Shown here: positions 7,664 to 17,319 of the stretch, in pieces | Numbering within the stretch: the stretch's first letter is position 1 | How the letters are laid out: the number at the start of each line of letters is the position of its first letter | NCBI RefSeq assembly: GCF_022496765.1 | Contig: NZ_VANV01000018.1 | Span: 97,885-161,884 of the forward strand | Direction of reading: 5' to 3' | DNA length: 64,000 bases | Origin: Acidaminobacter sp. JC074 | GTDB taxonomy: Bacteria > Bacillota > Clostridia > Peptostreptococcales > Acidaminobacteraceae | Program-made: the position numbers and the translations under genes | The notes under the pieces: generated by a model | Seen by the model: only the letters and a program-made list of their open reading frames with translations | The model's database searches: none | What the model was told of the DNA's origin: nothing

Positions 7664-9041
7664 ATTTCATTACATGTCCAAAAAGTTCTTCATCTGTAGG
7701 AATGACTTCTGGGATTGGCTTAGATACCCAAGTTACATTGATAAAATGCTTGTATGAGATGTTCTCAGATGAGATATTGCCACCCCATGAACCACAACCT
7801 AAAGTCAATGTAAAAGGCATACCGTTGTCCCAGTTACCACTGTTACCATAACATTGTGGTTGTCTGATCATAACACGGCTTGTCTTTGTCTTTAATCCGA
7901 TTTCTTTAACTCTTTCTTCATCTGTTGTATGAAGACCACACGAGTGACCAGATCCTTGATAGCCTGTGATTTCATTCACTCTATCGATAGCAGCATCAAA
8001 ATTCTCAGCTTTATAAACTGTTAAAACGACTGACATCTTCTCGCCTGAGAATGGATAATCACTACCAACACCATCTTCTTCAACCATTAAGAAAGAAGTA
8101 CCTTCTTTAACTTTTAACTTTGCCATCTCAGCAATTTTATCAGCTGGTTGAGCAATAACATGTCTGTTTAAATGACCATCTACCCATAGCGTATTTTGAA
8201 TCATAGTCTTTTCTTCAGCATTCGCTAGGTGACCACCAACATTTTGTAATGCTTCAAGTAACTCATTGTAAACTGATTCTACAACCACAATCGAGTTTTC
8301 TGAAGAACAAGAAGTTGCAAAGTCAAATGTCTTAGATGCCATAATTTTCGCAGCTGCATCGTTTAAATCAGCTGTTTCATCTACAATAACAACAGCATTA
8401 CCAGCACCCACACCATATGCAGGTGTACCAGATGAATAAGCTGCCTTTACCATACCTGAACCACCTGTTGCTACTACAAGATCACATTGTGACATCAACT
8501 CACTTGATAGTTCCATTGAAGGTTGATCGATAGCGATTAATAAATCTTCAGGTGCATCGTATTTTCTTAAAGCATCTCTCATAATTTCTACAATACGTGT
8601 ATTTGTTTTTTTCGTTCTTGGATGAGGTGCAAATACAATGGCATTTTTACCTTTGATAGCATTCATTGCCTTAATAACTGGTGTTGCTTCAGGATTTGTA
8701 CAAGGTACCAAAGCACCAATTACACCTACAGGTTTTGCAATCTTGTACAAACCTCTTTTTTCATCTTCTTCGATAATACCAACTGATTTCTCACCAAGCA
8801 TGTCTCTTAAGTTACCACGAACTTTTTTCTGTAACTTAACATACTTGCCTTGGTAATTTCCTAATTGTGATTCTTCAACTGCTAGTTTTGCAAGTTCTTC
8901 AGAGTTTTCTTCTTTAACAATTTCCCACGCAATCGCTCTTACAAGTGTATCAATTTGCTCTTGTGAGTAATCTGCAATCTCATTCATTGCCACTCTGCCT
9001 CGTTCAATTAAACCAGCAATCATTTGCTTTTCATTAGACAT
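7662..9041 (-). CDS. CoA-acylating aldehyde dehydrogenase (EutE/AdhE-N/SauS-like) at the end of the inositol operon
   Basis: 459 aa. The catalytic cysteine is C245 in FATSCSSEN, the pattern of acylating aldehyde dehydrogenases (EutE, AdhE N-terminal domain, sulfoacetaldehyde dehydrogenase). The PCTNPEATP (113-121) and KGKNAIVFAPHP (130-141) stretches are also of that group, as is the later glycine-rich TLGCGSWGGNISSENI. These enzymes convert an aldehyde, CoA and NAD(P)+ to an acyl-CoA. In Bacillus inositol operons the malonic semialdehyde product is handled by IolA, a different ~490-aa enzyme; here this protein takes the last position, 8 bp after iolG. It probably acts on malonic semialdehyde or acetaldehyde (inference). 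Confidence 0.82.
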   Translation of the reverse strand: MSNEKQMIAGLIERGRVAMNEIADYSQEQIDTLVRAIAWEIVKEENSEELAKLAVEESQLGNYQGKYVKLQKKVRGNLRDMLGEKSVGIIEEDEKRGLYKIAKPVGVIGALVPCTNPEATPVIKAMNAIKGKNAIVFAPHPRTKKTNTRIVEIMRDALRKYDAPEDLLIAIDQPSMELSSELMSQCDLVVATGGSGMVKAAYSSGTPAYGVGAGNAVVIVDETADLNDAAAKIMASKTFDFATSCSSENSIVVVESVYNELLEALQNVGGHLANAEEKTMIQNTLWVDGHLNRHVIAQPADKIAEMAKLKVKEGTSFLMVEEDGVGSDYPFSGEKMSVVLTVYKAENFDAAIDRVNEITGYQGSGHSCGLHTTDEERVKEIGLKTKTSRVMIRQPQCYGNSGNWDNGMPFTLTLGCGSWGGNISSENISYKHFINVTWVSKPIPEVIPTDEELFGHVMK

Positions 9042-9049
9042 TTTGCCTC

Positions 9050-10060
9050 CTATTTAATTTCACTAATTTTAACCGGTCTGCCTTCTAACAATGACTTTTT
9101 AGCTGCTAAGCCAATCAATACTGGCGCTAAACCATCATTTGCGTTAACAGGTACTTGAGTATCATTTTCAATTGCCTCAACAAAACATTTAAGTTCATCA
9201 GCAAAAGATTGCATGTATCTTTCTAAGAAGAAATAAAGTGGCTTTTCACCTTTTACACCATCTTTTGTAGAGATAACTGCTGTCGAACTAGAATCGTTAG
9301 AAACAGCTACAGCACCTTTTGAACCAAATACTTCTGCTCTTTGATCATAACCATAAGCCGCTTCACGACTGTTATCGATCACAGCTAAAGCACCATTTTC
9401 TAACTTCATCGTCACAATTGCTGTATCAATATCACCTGCTTCACCAATTGCTGGATCAACTAAAACATTGCCATAGGCATGTACTTCTACGACTTCAGAA
9501 CCAGATAAGTAACGTACCATATCAAAGTCATGAATGGTCATATCTAAAAACAAACCGCCGGATACTTTTACATACTCAGCTGGTGGTGCTTCTGGATCTC
9601 TAGATGTAATCTTAATGATATGCGGTTCACCTACAACACCGTCTTTAACTGCTTGTCTGACTGCTCTAAAGTTATGGTCAAATCTTCTGTTAAAACCAAC
9701 TTGGTACTTAACACCCGCTTTTTCCACTGCTTTTAAAACGGCATCAATTCTATCTAAATCATGATCGATTGGCTTTTCACAGAATACATGTTTACCTGCT
9801 TCAACAGCTTCAACAGAAATAGATGAATGTGTATCTGTAGATGAACAAACTAAAACTGCTTCAATTTCATCATCTTCAAGAATTTTATGATAATCCTCAT
9901 AAACATTTTCAATACCCATTTCTTTCGCCCAAGCTCTTGTTTGGTCATTTAAAAACGGATCAGCAATCGCCTTCACTACAGCAGAAGGCACATACTTTGT
10001 GATACTCTCACCATGAACCTTACCAATTCTTCCTGCGCCAATAATACCTACTTTTAACAT
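9050..10060 (-). CDS. iolG: Inositol 2-dehydrogenase, Gfo/Idh/MocA family
   Basis: 336 aa. N-terminal Rossmann fold GIIGAGRIGKVH (5-16) binds NAD+. The family catalytic residues are K96 in CEKPI, D173 and H177 in GLFLDMTIHDFD, matching the Lys-Asp-His triad of IolG. It oxidises myo-inositol to scyllo-inosose, the first step of the pathway. Its neighbours iolE, iolD, iolB, iolJ and iolC supply the following steps, which makes the IolG assignment more specific than the family alone. It starts with ATG after a CCTCC-complement site, 8 bp from iolE. Confidence 0.9.
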   Translation of the reverse strand: MLKVGIIGAGRIGKVHGESITKYVPSAVVKAIADPFLNDQTRAWAKEMGIENVYEDYHKILEDDEIEAVLVCSSTDTHSSISVEAVEAGKHVFCEKPIDHDLDRIDAVLKAVEKAGVKYQVGFNRRFDHNFRAVRQAVKDGVVGEPHIIKITSRDPEAPPAEYVKVSGGLFLDMTIHDFDMVRYLSGSEVVEVHAYGNVLVDPAIGEAGDIDTAIVTMKLENGALAVIDNSREAAYGYDQRAEVFGSKGAVAVSNDSSSTAVISTKDGVKGEKPLYFFLERYMQSFADELKCFVEAIENDTQVPVNANDGLAPVLIGLAAKKSLLEGRPVKISEIK

Positions 10061-10068
10061 AATGCCTC

Positions 10069-10971
10069 CTATAATCCTGTCTTTTCTCTGATGAAATCTC
10101 TTGCTTTTAGTGCGTATTCTAGTGGGTTTGCAATTGCAGGATCTTGCTCAGCTTCTACAACCATCCAACCTTCATAGTCATGTTTTGAAAGTACATCAAA
10201 AGTATGGTCAAAAGAAATCACGCCATCGCCTGGTACTGTAAACACACCTGCTTTAACACCTTTTAGGAATGACCATTTCTCTTTTTTTAATTTATCTAAA
10301 ACATCTTGTCTAACATCTTTTAAATGTACATGAATAATTCTGTCCTTGTAAGTATCGATGATATGATCTACAGAAGCTTGACTACCTTCAGAGAAATACA
10401 TGTGGCCTGTGTCAAACAATAAGTAAACATCATCATTTGTCATGGTCATATACTTTTCAACTTCTTCAGGTGTTTGTACGCCTGTACCCATATGATGATG
10501 GATAGATACTTTCATACCTTTTTCTTCAGCTAACTTAGCCAGTTTGTTGTAACCATTCGCGAGATTTTTCCATTCTTCATCTGTGAAAACGGGTTTTTCA
10601 TCAAAAATTGGCTTATCTAATCCCTGAATACTATGACCTTGCTCAGAACAACCGATAACCTTAGCACCCATGGCATGAAGAAAATCTCTATGTGCAACAA
10701 AGGCGTCTAATGTTTCCTGTTCAGGTTTTGTTGTAAAGAAGGTAGAAAACCATGCATTACAAATCTGAACGCCTCTTAAATCCAAGGCTTTTTTCAGTTC
10801 ATCTGTATCTGTTGGATACTTGTTACCAACTTCACTACCTGTAAAACCAGCTAAAGCCATTTCACTCACACATTGCTCAAATGTGTTTTCTCTACCCAAC
10901 TCAGGTAGATCGTCATTAGTCCATGCAATTGGCGCTATACCTAGCTTTACACGATCTTTGTTCATCTTCAT
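10069..10971 (-). CDS. iolE: Inosose dehydratase
   Basis: 300 aa, xylose-isomerase-like TIM barrel. Typical IolE features are [11 protein letters not shown] near the N-terminus, [11 protein letters not shown] (metal-site histidines) and [13 protein letters not shown] (Asp/His). It removes water from scyllo-inosose to give 3D-trihydroxycyclohexane-1,2-dione, the substrate of IolD. Two in-frame ATGs occur (residues 1 and 3); AGGAGG lies 8 bases before the first, so that one is used here. It is in the operon between iolD and iolG. Confidence 0.93.
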   Translation of the reverse strand: MKMNKDRVKLGIAPIAWTNDDLPELGRENTFEQCVSEMALAGFTGSEVGNKYPTDTDELKKALDLRGVQICNAWFSTFFTTKPEQETLDAFVAHRDFLHAMGAKVIGCSEQGHSIQGLDKPIFDEKPVFTDEEWKNLANGYNKLAKLAEEKGMKVSIHHHMGTGVQTPEEVEKYMTMTNDDVYLLFDTGHMYFSEGSQASVDHIIDTYKDRIIHVHLKDVRQDVLDKLKKEKWSFLKGVKAGVFTVPGDGVISFDHTFDVLSKHDYEGWMVVEAEQDPAIANPLEYALKARDFIREKTGL

Positions 10972-10990
10972 TTCACATTCCTCCTGAAGT

Positions 10991-12904
10991 TTAATATTTT
11001 CTTGCTTTCTTTAACTCATTTATCATGTCAACATGTGACTTTTCTATGGATGCCTTCTTTGATACTTCAGGAACCCCAACATGCCACCATGCACCATAAC
11101 CGTTTGTCATTGTTTTTGGTAATACTTTTACATCAATTAGAGTAGAAACTGTCTGTTTTTTTGAATCCTCAATGGCTGCATAGAACTCTTCTTCACTAGC
11201 CACAGAATATGTTTTACATCCATAACCTTCTGCTACTTTTGCAAAATCAATTGGCACAAGACCGCCTGTTAAACCATCTTCTTCTCTGTATCTAAACTCT
11301 GTACCAAAAGAGCCCATACCATTTGACATTTGAAGGTTGTTGATACAACCGAATGCCATATTATCAAATAAGACGATGTTGATCTTTTGTCTTTCCTGGA
11401 TACTTGTAACAAGCTCAGAATGTAACATCATAAAGGATCCATCACCAACCATGGCATAAACTTCTTGATTAGGAGCAGCTAGCTTAACACCTAATGCACC
11501 TGACACTTCATATCCCATACATGAGTAACCATACTCCATGTTGTAGGTGTTTGCCTTTTTTGGTCTCCATACTCTTTGTAAACAGCCAGGTAAAGAGCCA
11601 GATGCACCAACTACGATGGCATCATCATCCAAGTACTTATCTAAAATGCCTAAGGCCTTTGTCTGTGTTAAACAAGATTTAGTTTGCTCATAAAACTCTT
11701 CAAGTACATGATCTAAATGACCTGCTACTTCAGCAGTGAAGTCCTCTGTATAAGTAACAGAAAATAACCTCTCTAATTCTTCTTTCCAAGCCTCTTTAGC
11801 TTTTTTAATATCATCTGTGTAAGACGACTCATAACCACTTAACTTATCTGATAAGGCTTCTAATGTTGCCTTTGCATCACCTACTAAACGCGTAGCCCCC
11901 ATTTTATAAGCATCAAATTTAGAGACATTTATGGTTAAAATTTCTGCACCTGCAAACAAAGACTTAGAAGCAGTTGTAAAGTCAGTTAGCCTAGTTCCAA
12001 GAGCTATAACAAGGTCTGCATCTTTTGCTATGGCATTAGCAGCTGAGTTACCAGTTACACCAATACCACCTAAGTTGTAGACTTCATCATATGGTAAAGC
12101 ACTTTTACCAGCTTGAGTTTCACCAAATGGTATCTTAAACTTTTCGCAGAACGCTTTTAAAGTAGAAGCTGCTTCAGAGTATCTTACGCCACCACCACAA
12201 ACGATGATTGGTTTCTTCTTTGATTTGATAAGCTCTACAGCTTTGTTTAAAGCTTCATCTGATGGTTTTACCCTATCAAGACTGTGAACCATTTTTTCGA
12301 AGAAGTACTCTGGAAAATCATAGGCTTCTGCTTGAACATCCTGCGGAAGACAAATGGTAACCGCACCAGTATCAGCAGGATCTGTTAAAACTCTCATTGC
12401 ATTAACCATAGCAGACATCAACTGCTCTGGTCTATTTATTCTATCCCAGTATTTAGATACTGGTTTAAATGCATCATTTGTAGATATCGATAAATCATGA
12501 GGTTGCTCAATTTGTTGTAAGACTGGATCTGGTTGGCGCGTTGCAAACACATCACCAGGCAAAAAAAGTGTTGGTATAGAATTGGCACTTGCCGTAGCAG
12601 CCGCTGTTACCATATTAGCTGCCCCCGGTCCTACTGAAGAGGTACACGCATAGATTCTTCGTCTATGACTTTGCTTTGCAAAGGCAACTGCCGCTTGAGC
12701 CATACCTTGTTCATTTCTTCCTTGATGCACCACTAGATCACCAGGGTCTTCTTCTAAAGCTTGGCCAAGGCCCATTACATTACCATGACCAAAGATGGTA
12801 AATACACCTTGAACAAATTTTTCTTCTTTACCATCTAAAGATATATATTGTTGATTTAAAAATTTCACAAGTGCTTGTGCAACTGTTAATTTAATAGTCG
12901 TCAT
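10991..12904 (-). CDS. iolD: 3D-trihydroxycyclohexane-1,2-dione acylhydrolase
   Basis: 637 aa, thiamine diphosphate enzyme of the acetolactate-synthase fold. The N-terminal domain holds the cofactor-activating glutamate E65 in QGRNEQGM; the C-terminal domain holds the GDGSF ThDP/Mg motif ([11 protein letters not shown]) followed by the family Asn region (VLFDNMAFG). IolD hydrolytically opens the inositol ring to 5-deoxy-D-glucuronate. The length equals that of known IolD (~637 aa). It is 3 bp from iolB and 19 bp from iolE, so expression is operonic. Confidence 0.94.
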   Translation of the reverse strand: MTTIKLTVAQALVKFLNQQYISLDGKEEKFVQGVFTIFGHGNVMGLGQALEEDPGDLVVHQGRNEQGMAQAAVAFAKQSHRRRIYACTSSVGPGAANMVTAAATASANSIPTLFLPGDVFATRQPDPVLQQIEQPHDLSISTNDAFKPVSKYWDRINRPEQLMSAMVNAMRVLTDPADTGAVTICLPQDVQAEAYDFPEYFFEKMVHSLDRVKPSDEALNKAVELIKSKKKPIIVCGGGVRYSEAASTLKAFCEKFKIPFGETQAGKSALPYDEVYNLGGIGVTGNSAANAIAKDADLVIALGTRLTDFTTASKSLFAGAEILTINVSKFDAYKMGATRLVGDAKATLEALSDKLSGYESSYTDDIKKAKEAWKEELERLFSVTYTEDFTAEVAGHLDHVLEEFYEQTKSCLTQTKALGILDKYLDDDAIVVGASGSLPGCLQRVWRPKKANTYNMEYGYSCMGYEVSGALGVKLAAPNQEVYAMVGDGSFMMLHSELVTSIQERQKINIVLFDNMAFGCINNLQMSNGMGSFGTEFRYREEDGLTGGLVPIDFAKVAEGYGCKTYSVASEEEFYAAIEDSKKQTVSTLIDVKVLPKTMTNGYGAWWHVGVPEVSKKASIEKSHVDMINELKKARKY

Positions 12905-12907
12905 TCT

Positions 12908-13699
12908 TTACTCCTTCTCAGGCCAAATTTTTACATCTGAATCCAATAACCATACATGATCTTCATCATCTACACGCTCTGTCCATGGGTTGTTATCCAA
13001 GTGACGAATCATCCAGCAGTAATACATGGCATAACCAGGCGCTGTTGTTTGAGGATGTACAAGTCCTCCTGGAATAGCAGACATGGAGTTGTCTGTAATC
13101 TTATGAACATCTTCTCCAATGATTGAACAACCAAAACCTTGCGGTTTATTGAATCTATAGTAGTAGATTTCTGGTTGCGGATGATGATGCGGTGGATACG
13201 ATGACCATTTACCAGGATAGTTAATAACTTCTCCCATGACCATATTAGAATAAGGTGCGTTCTTATAGTCAAAGACAGTTCTTACAACTCTTCTAGATGT
13301 ATCGCCTAGAACGCCGTCACCAAATACATCTGACGTGCAATCTTCTGGTTTATAAAACTTAGAATCAAACTCACGGTCATTGGTTGTCTTTTGAACAAGA
13401 ACTTCAGCCGTTTCTAGAGCTTTCAATACAACTTTTTTTGACTTGCACACATGTAAACATGTAGGATCTTCGTCAAACAAAGATGATCTAGAAGCTTTCA
13501 CTCGATTATCTTCATATGTAAACTCAAGTCTTCCAGCCATTATAAGAACTGCAACTTCTTTTTCAGATTCCTCGATAGTCAAAGTTTCATTTTCTGACAT
13601 CTTATATACATCTACATCCATCAGCATGTCGCTGTGTAATCCATCCATTTCAGATAAGATGTTTCTGCCATGTGTAATGGCATCTAATTTTCTAAGCAT
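12908..13699 (-). CDS. iolB: 5-deoxy-glucuronate isomerase
   Basis: 263 aa, bicupin of the KduI/IolB family. The metal-binding motif HHHPQPE (171-177) and the following IYYYRF strand are typical, and the C-terminal HPQTTAPGYAMYYCW contains another conserved histidine. It converts 5-deoxy-D-glucuronate to 2-deoxy-5-keto-D-gluconate. The start overlaps the end of iolJ by 8 bases, indicating translational coupling. Confidence 0.93.
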   Translation of the reverse strand: MLRKLDAITHGRNILSEMDGLHSDMLMDVDVYKMSENETLTIEESEKEVAVLIMAGRLEFTYEDNRVKASRSSLFDEDPTCLHVCKSKKVVLKALETAEVLVQKTTNDREFDSKFYKPEDCTSDVFGDGVLGDTSRRVVRTVFDYKNAPYSNMVMGEVINYPGKWSSYPPHHHPQPEIYYYRFNKPQGFGCSIIGEDVHKITDNSMSAIPGGLVHPQTTAPGYAMYYCWMIRHLDNNPWTERVDDEDHVWLLDSDVKIWPEKE

Positions 13700-14531
13700 T
13701 TTCGCCTCCTAAAATTCTCATTTTATGCATGACCACTTGTTCAACTTGTTTCATAGGTTCCTTAAATAACTTGATCCTATCAAACTCAAGTGGATTTTTA
13801 TTAAACTCATCTCTCATTGTGTGACCAAAAGCCATCCTGATAGCTGTACCAATATTGACTTTGCAAATACCTTTAGACGACAGCTTCTTAAGATCAGAAT
13901 CTTTTACACCTGTAGAACCATGAAGTACAAGAGGTACATGGGTCATGGCTTCTATTTGTTCTAAAAGTTCATACTGTATAACAGCTTCTTGTTCTGTCAT
14001 CCTATGAAGGGTCCCTATAGCAACAGCAAGAGCATCTACACCTGTTTTTTCAAAGAAAAGCTGAGCTTCGGAAGGATCAGTATATGAAGCATTTGAGTTT
14101 AGAGCTGGGTCACTGTATCCAACGGATCCTATCTCACCTTCCACACTCGCGCCATACTTACTCGCCAGGTCTACAACTGCCTTTGTATTTCTAATGTTTT
14201 CCTCTAGCGGTAATGCTGAACCATCATACATAACTGATGAAAAACCAGCTTCTAAAGCTTTCTTTACAACTTCTATGGTCTTACCATGGTCTAAGTGAAC
14301 CACAACAGGTACTTTTGCCTTTTCTGCAATTTCTATCAACATTTTACCAAGGATCTTAATGGGCATATGATTGATAGCATCAACATTTGTCATTAAGATA
14401 ACTGGTAAGTTTAACTTTTCAGAAGCTTTAACCACACTAATGGCATCCTCATAGCCATAAACATTGAAACCTGCTATTGCGTATTTATTCTTATAAGCTT
14501 CTTTGAGGATTTCTTTTAGTGTAACTAACAT
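13692..14531 (-). CDS. iolJ: Class II aldolase for 5-dehydro-2-deoxyphosphogluconate
   Basis: 279 aa, fructose-bisphosphate aldolase class II fold. D81 and H82 (VHLDHGK), E132 (EGEIGSVG), H176 (AIGTLHR) and H204 (LVLHGSTG) are the catalytic aspartate and zinc ligands. In an inositol operon this enzyme splits 2-deoxy-5-keto-gluconate-6-phosphate into dihydroxyacetone phosphate and malonic semialdehyde. By sequence alone it could also be FbaA or tagatose-bisphosphate aldolase; the position between iolC and iolB decides. GGAGG precedes the ATG. Confidence 0.88.
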   Translation of the reverse strand: MLVTLKEILKEAYKNKYAIAGFNVYGYEDAISVVKASEKLNLPVILMTNVDAINHMPIKILGKMLIEIAEKAKVPVVVHLDHGKTIEVVKKALEAGFSSVMYDGSALPLEENIRNTKAVVDLASKYGASVEGEIGSVGYSDPALNSNASYTDPSEAQLFFEKTGVDALAVAIGTLHRMTEQEAVIQYELLEQIEAMTHVPLVLHGSTGVKDSDLKKLSSKGICKVNIGTAIRMAFGHTMRDEFNKNPLEFDRIKLFKEPMKQVEQVVMHKMRILGGENA

Positions 14532-14539
14532 GGCTCCTC

Positions 14540-15547
14540 CTAACTTTCATCTTCTTTAACAGTCTTTATAAATGATAAGAGCATTTCCTCAGATGGCATG
14601 GCATCTGAACAAGAATGGCTAGATACCAACATAGCAGCTGCTGCACTACCGCATTCCAAACTTTCTGATACAGACATGCCTTTCATTAAGAAATGAATAA
14701 ATGAAGATGCATAAGCATCACCACCGCCAAATGATTTGAGAAGTTTAGCAGGAAAAGGTTTTACCATATGCTCTAAACCATCACATGTATAGCCAACCGA
14801 ACCTTCCTTACCATGTTTGACAACAACAATCTTCGCCTTGTAATCAAACCACCTGTTGGCAGTTACTTTATCATCCTTATTGTCTGGGTCTACTATTCTC
14901 TCACATAGATCAAATTCTTCTCTTGAACCAATAATGATGTCTGATACCTTGGCTACCATTGAATAGTAAACCGATGTATTGTCTATATGTTTCCATGAGT
15001 AAGGCCTGTAGTCTATATCAAAGATGATGATGACCTTATGTTTTAAAGCATATTCTATGGCCTTCATGACAGCTTCTCTTGATGGTGATTGAGAAAGTGC
15101 TGTACCTGATACTAAAATACACTTTGCTTTTTTTATATATGATTCCTTTATATCTTTAGGATGTAGCTTTAAATCTGCCACATTGTCCCTGTACATTAAA
15201 ATACTAGATTCTGTAGGGCTTTTAATCTCTGTAAAGGCAAGTCCCATAGGAGCGCCTGAATTGTCTATTGTGATACCACTTGTATCGATACCTTCAGCCT
15301 TAAAATAGTTTAGGGCAAATCGACCTAGTTGATCGTCAGAGACACGACCGATGAATCCGACCTTTCTACCAAGCCTTGCCATACCGATGGCAATATTAGC
15401 AGGTGAACCACCAACATATTTTGTAAAAGTTTCTGACTCTTCTAACGGTCTATGAATTTTGTTGGCATTAAGATCAATACCGATTCGACCAATGGGAATG
15501 ATGTCAATGGCCTTCTTTTCTGGAAAAACTAACTCACATGTTTTCAC
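14540..15547 (-). CDS. iolC: 5-dehydro-2-deoxygluconokinase, PfkB family
   Basis: 335 aa. PfkB/ribokinase signature 1 (GGSPANIAIGMARLG, 46-60) and the catalytic aspartate D277 in FGGGDAYA are present; GAGD of most family members is GGGD here. It phosphorylates 2-deoxy-5-keto-D-gluconate before aldol cleavage by IolJ. It is the first gene of the seven-gene minus-strand inositol operon, behind a promoter with IolR-like operators, and 217 bp from the divergent regulator gene. Confidence 0.92.
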   Translation of the reverse strand: MKTCELVFPEKKAIDIIPIGRIGIDLNANKIHRPLEESETFTKYVGGSPANIAIGMARLGRKVGFIGRVSDDQLGRFALNYFKAEGIDTSGITIDNSGAPMGLAFTEIKSPTESSILMYRDNVADLKLHPKDIKESYIKKAKCILVSGTALSQSPSREAVMKAIEYALKHKVIIIFDIDYRPYSWKHIDNTSVYYSMVAKVSDIIIGSREEFDLCERIVDPDNKDDKVTANRWFDYKAKIVVVKHGKEGSVGYTCDGLEHMVKPFPAKLLKSFGGGDAYASSFIHFLMKGMSVSESLECGSAAAAMLVSSHSCSDAMPSEEMLLSFIKTVKEDES

Positions 15548-15568
15548 AATTTACCCCTTTCAAGTGTA

Positions 15569-15642
15569 ACTTTTGGTTATATCATTGGTATTTCTTTGTG
15601 ATTTAAGTGCTCGTAGAGCATCTTTTGAGTATCTTTTGATTA
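15569..15642. promoter_or_regulatory. IolR-like operator repeats
   Basis: Three copies of an 11-bp motif on the minus strand: TAACCAAAAGT (15569-15579), TACTCAAAAGA (15621-15631) and TAATCAAAAGA (15632-15642). The last two are directly tandem and overlap the iolC -10 region. Copies one and three fully match, and copy two matches at 10 of 11 places, the WRAYCAADARD repeat that I recall for Bacillus subtilis IolR. The regulator encoded next door is of that family. Confidence 0.65.
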
Positions 15643-15666
15643 TATATTAACATTTCATCTTGTAAA
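15639..15666 (-). promoter_or_regulatory. Promoter of the inositol operon
   Basis: Minus strand: TTTACA (15666-15661), 16-bp spacer, TATAAT (15644-15639). The tandem operator copies cover the -10 and start region, which fits repression by the divergent DeoR-type protein. Confidence 0.65.
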
Positions 15667-15688
15667 AAACAATAACTTTTTCTATAAT
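15660..15688 (+). promoter_or_regulatory. Promoter of the iolR-type gene
   Basis: TTGTAA (15660-15665), 17-bp spacer, TATAAT (15683-15688). Its -35 overlaps the -35 of the divergent iol promoter. Confidence 0.55.
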
Positions 15689-15764
15689 AGTATTAAGAAA
15701 CTTTTCAGAACACTAATTGAAGAAAAATAAGTTATAAATTACTAAAAATCCGGAGGACTAGAAA

Positions 15765-16523
15765 TTGAAATTAGAGAGAATAAACAGTATAAAGAAATAC
15801 CTTATTGAACATGAAACAGCATCCCTTGATAAACTGTGTGAAGTATTTAATGTCTCCAAGAATACCATCCGGCGTGATGTTGCTGAACTTGAATCACTTA
15901 ACATCGTAAAAAAAGTTTATGGGGGTGTTACCCTTAATAGAAAAGAAGAAACCATTCCTTTTCAACAACGTAAAGAGCAAAATGTATCTGCCAAAACAGA
16001 AATAGGCCGACTTGCAAGCGAACTGATCCAAGAAGGCGACATCATCTTTATTGATTCAGGTTCAACGACTGTTGCACTTATTCCCTTCTTAAAATACAAG
16101 GAAAATGTTACTGTTGTTACACACAGCTTAAGCGCTATTAATGAAGTGTCTAAACTACAAAACTTAACCTTAATTTCAACAGGTGGTTTTCATCAAAGAA
16201 AAACAAATTCCTTTGCAGGTATCTCTACTATTGAGTTTTTAAAGAATCTGAATATCTCAAAGGCCTTTATGGCTACAACAGGTGTTTCTATAGAAAAAGG
16301 TGTTACCAATACCACTTATCTAGAAGCGGAAATAAAAAAGACACTGATAGAAATCAGTGAAACTATTATTTTAATGTCTGATAAAAGTAAGTTCGAAAAA
16401 TCTTCATTTATGAGATATTGTGATCTAGACCAGATAAACTACTTTATAAGTGACGAAGAGCCACCTCAATCTTTTCTAGATTACTTTAAGCAACATTCAA
16501 TCATATGTAAATATCCAGAATAA
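15765..16523 (+). CDS. iolR: DeoR/GlpR-family repressor, probable inositol regulator
   Basis: 252 aa. Residues 1-57 form the DeoR winged helix (KLCEVFNVSKNTIRRDVAEL); the C-terminal ribose-isomerase-like sensor domain includes IFIDSGSTTVALIP, the sugar-phosphate loop. The initiation codon is TTG at 15765, chosen because GGAGGA (15752-15757) ends 7 bases before it and the helix-turn-helix begins at once. In Bacillus IolR is released by 2-deoxy-5-keto-gluconate-6-phosphate. Divergent position to iolC and operator matches support the same role. Confidence 0.85.
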   Translation: MKLERINSIKKYLIEHETASLDKLCEVFNVSKNTIRRDVAELESLNIVKKVYGGVTLNRKEETIPFQQRKEQNVSAKTEIGRLASELIQEGDIIFIDSGSTTVALIPFLKYKENVTVVTHSLSAINEVSKLQNLTLISTGGFHQRKTNSFAGISTIEFLKNLNISKAFMATTGVSIEKGVTNTTYLEAEIKKTLIEISETIILMSDKSKFEKSSFMRYCDLDQINYFISDEEPPQSFLDYFKQHSIICKYPE

Positions 16524-16528
16524 GTACT

Positions 16529-16556
16529 AAGCCATTCATAGAGTGGCTTTTCTTTA
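16529..16556 (+). terminator. Intrinsic terminator of the iolR-type gene
   Basis: AAGCCATTC-ATA-GAGTGGCTT, a 9-bp stem with one T-G pair, followed by T-rich sequence. Confidence 0.7.
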
Positions 16557-16599
16557 TGCATTTAGGAATATAAGTTATAATGTTATAAAGGAGGCATAT

Positions 16600-17295
16600 A
16601 TGTATATAGAAGTTGATGAGAAAATATTTGAGTTATTTCCTGAAACACAAATCGGGATTGTAAAACTGCATTACCAGCCAGGTCAGGCTAAAGACACTGA
16701 ATCACTACTTATGGAATATGAGAACCTTGCCAGACAGATCCATACAAGTCCACTACTAGAAATTGGTGAACTCTCTCAGTGGCGTACGACATATAAGACT
16801 TTGAATGTTAAAAAAGGTGTTAGAGTATCTGTTGAGTCACTTTTAAAGCGTGTCATTAAAGACAAGAAGCTACCAAACATCAACCCACTTGTTGATATTT
16901 ATAACTGTGTTTCACTCAAGTATGCCCTACCTTTAGGTGGAGAAGATTTGAGTGCTGTTAAGGGCAACATACACTTAACCCTGGCTGATGGGAATGAGTC
17001 CTTTACCACAATAGGTTCTGATATCAATGAACCACCCGAAAAAGACGAAATCGTTTATAAAGACGATTTGGGTTGTTTATGTAGAAGATGGAACTGGCGT
17101 GAAGCAGACAGGACTAAGTTAACTGATCAAACACAAGACGCGATCATCGTTTTTGAGGTTCTATCGAAAGCTTACAGACCAATTTTAATAAAAGCTATGA
17201 GCCATTTCGAGGAACTTGCCAAATCCTATCTTAATGCATCAACTAGAGCTAAGATATTAGAGGTTCATGATAGACGAATGATGCTTGACGATTAA
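16600..17295 (+). CDS. B3/B4 tRNA-binding-domain protein (PheT B3/4-like)
   Basis: 231 aa from the ATG at 16600; an upstream in-frame ATG at 16543 was rejected because AAAGGAGG ends just before 16600 and the extra residues overlap the previous terminator. The sequence LPNINPLVDIYNCVSLKYALPLGGEDL is typical of stand-alone B3/B4 proteins, homologous to the editing domain of phenylalanyl-tRNA synthetase beta chain. Such proteins may hydrolyse or sense mischarged aminoacyl-tRNA, but the function is not established. A TATAAT at 16576-16581 suggests its own promoter. The TetR gene follows after 24 bp. Confidence 0.75.
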   Translation: MYIEVDEKIFELFPETQIGIVKLHYQPGQAKDTESLLMEYENLARQIHTSPLLEIGELSQWRTTYKTLNVKKGVRVSVESLLKRVIKDKKLPNINPLVDIYNCVSLKYALPLGGEDLSAVKGNIHLTLADGNESFTTIGSDINEPPEKDEIVYKDDLGCLCRRWNWREADRTKLTDQTQDAIIVFEVLSKAYRPILIKAMSHFEELAKSYLNASTRAKILEVHDRRMMLDD

Positions 17296-17313
17296 GGCTA
17301 GGCTCTATACAAT
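17285..17313 (+). promoter_or_regulatory. Promoter giving a probably leaderless TetR transcript
   Basis: TTGACG (17285-17290), 17-bp spacer, TACAAT (17308-17313). The ATG at 17320 is only 7 bases after the -10, where transcription should begin, and no Shine-Dalgarno sequence precedes it. Confidence 0.45.
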
Positions 17314-17319
17314 ATACTT

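Noticed and set aside
13009..13272. 87-aa ORF in iolB
   Set aside because: Same-strand shadow in another frame of iolB, which has clear cupin motifs.
16543..16600. Longer N-terminus of the B3/B4 protein
   Set aside because: It overlaps the iolR terminator and the ribosome site lies before 16600.
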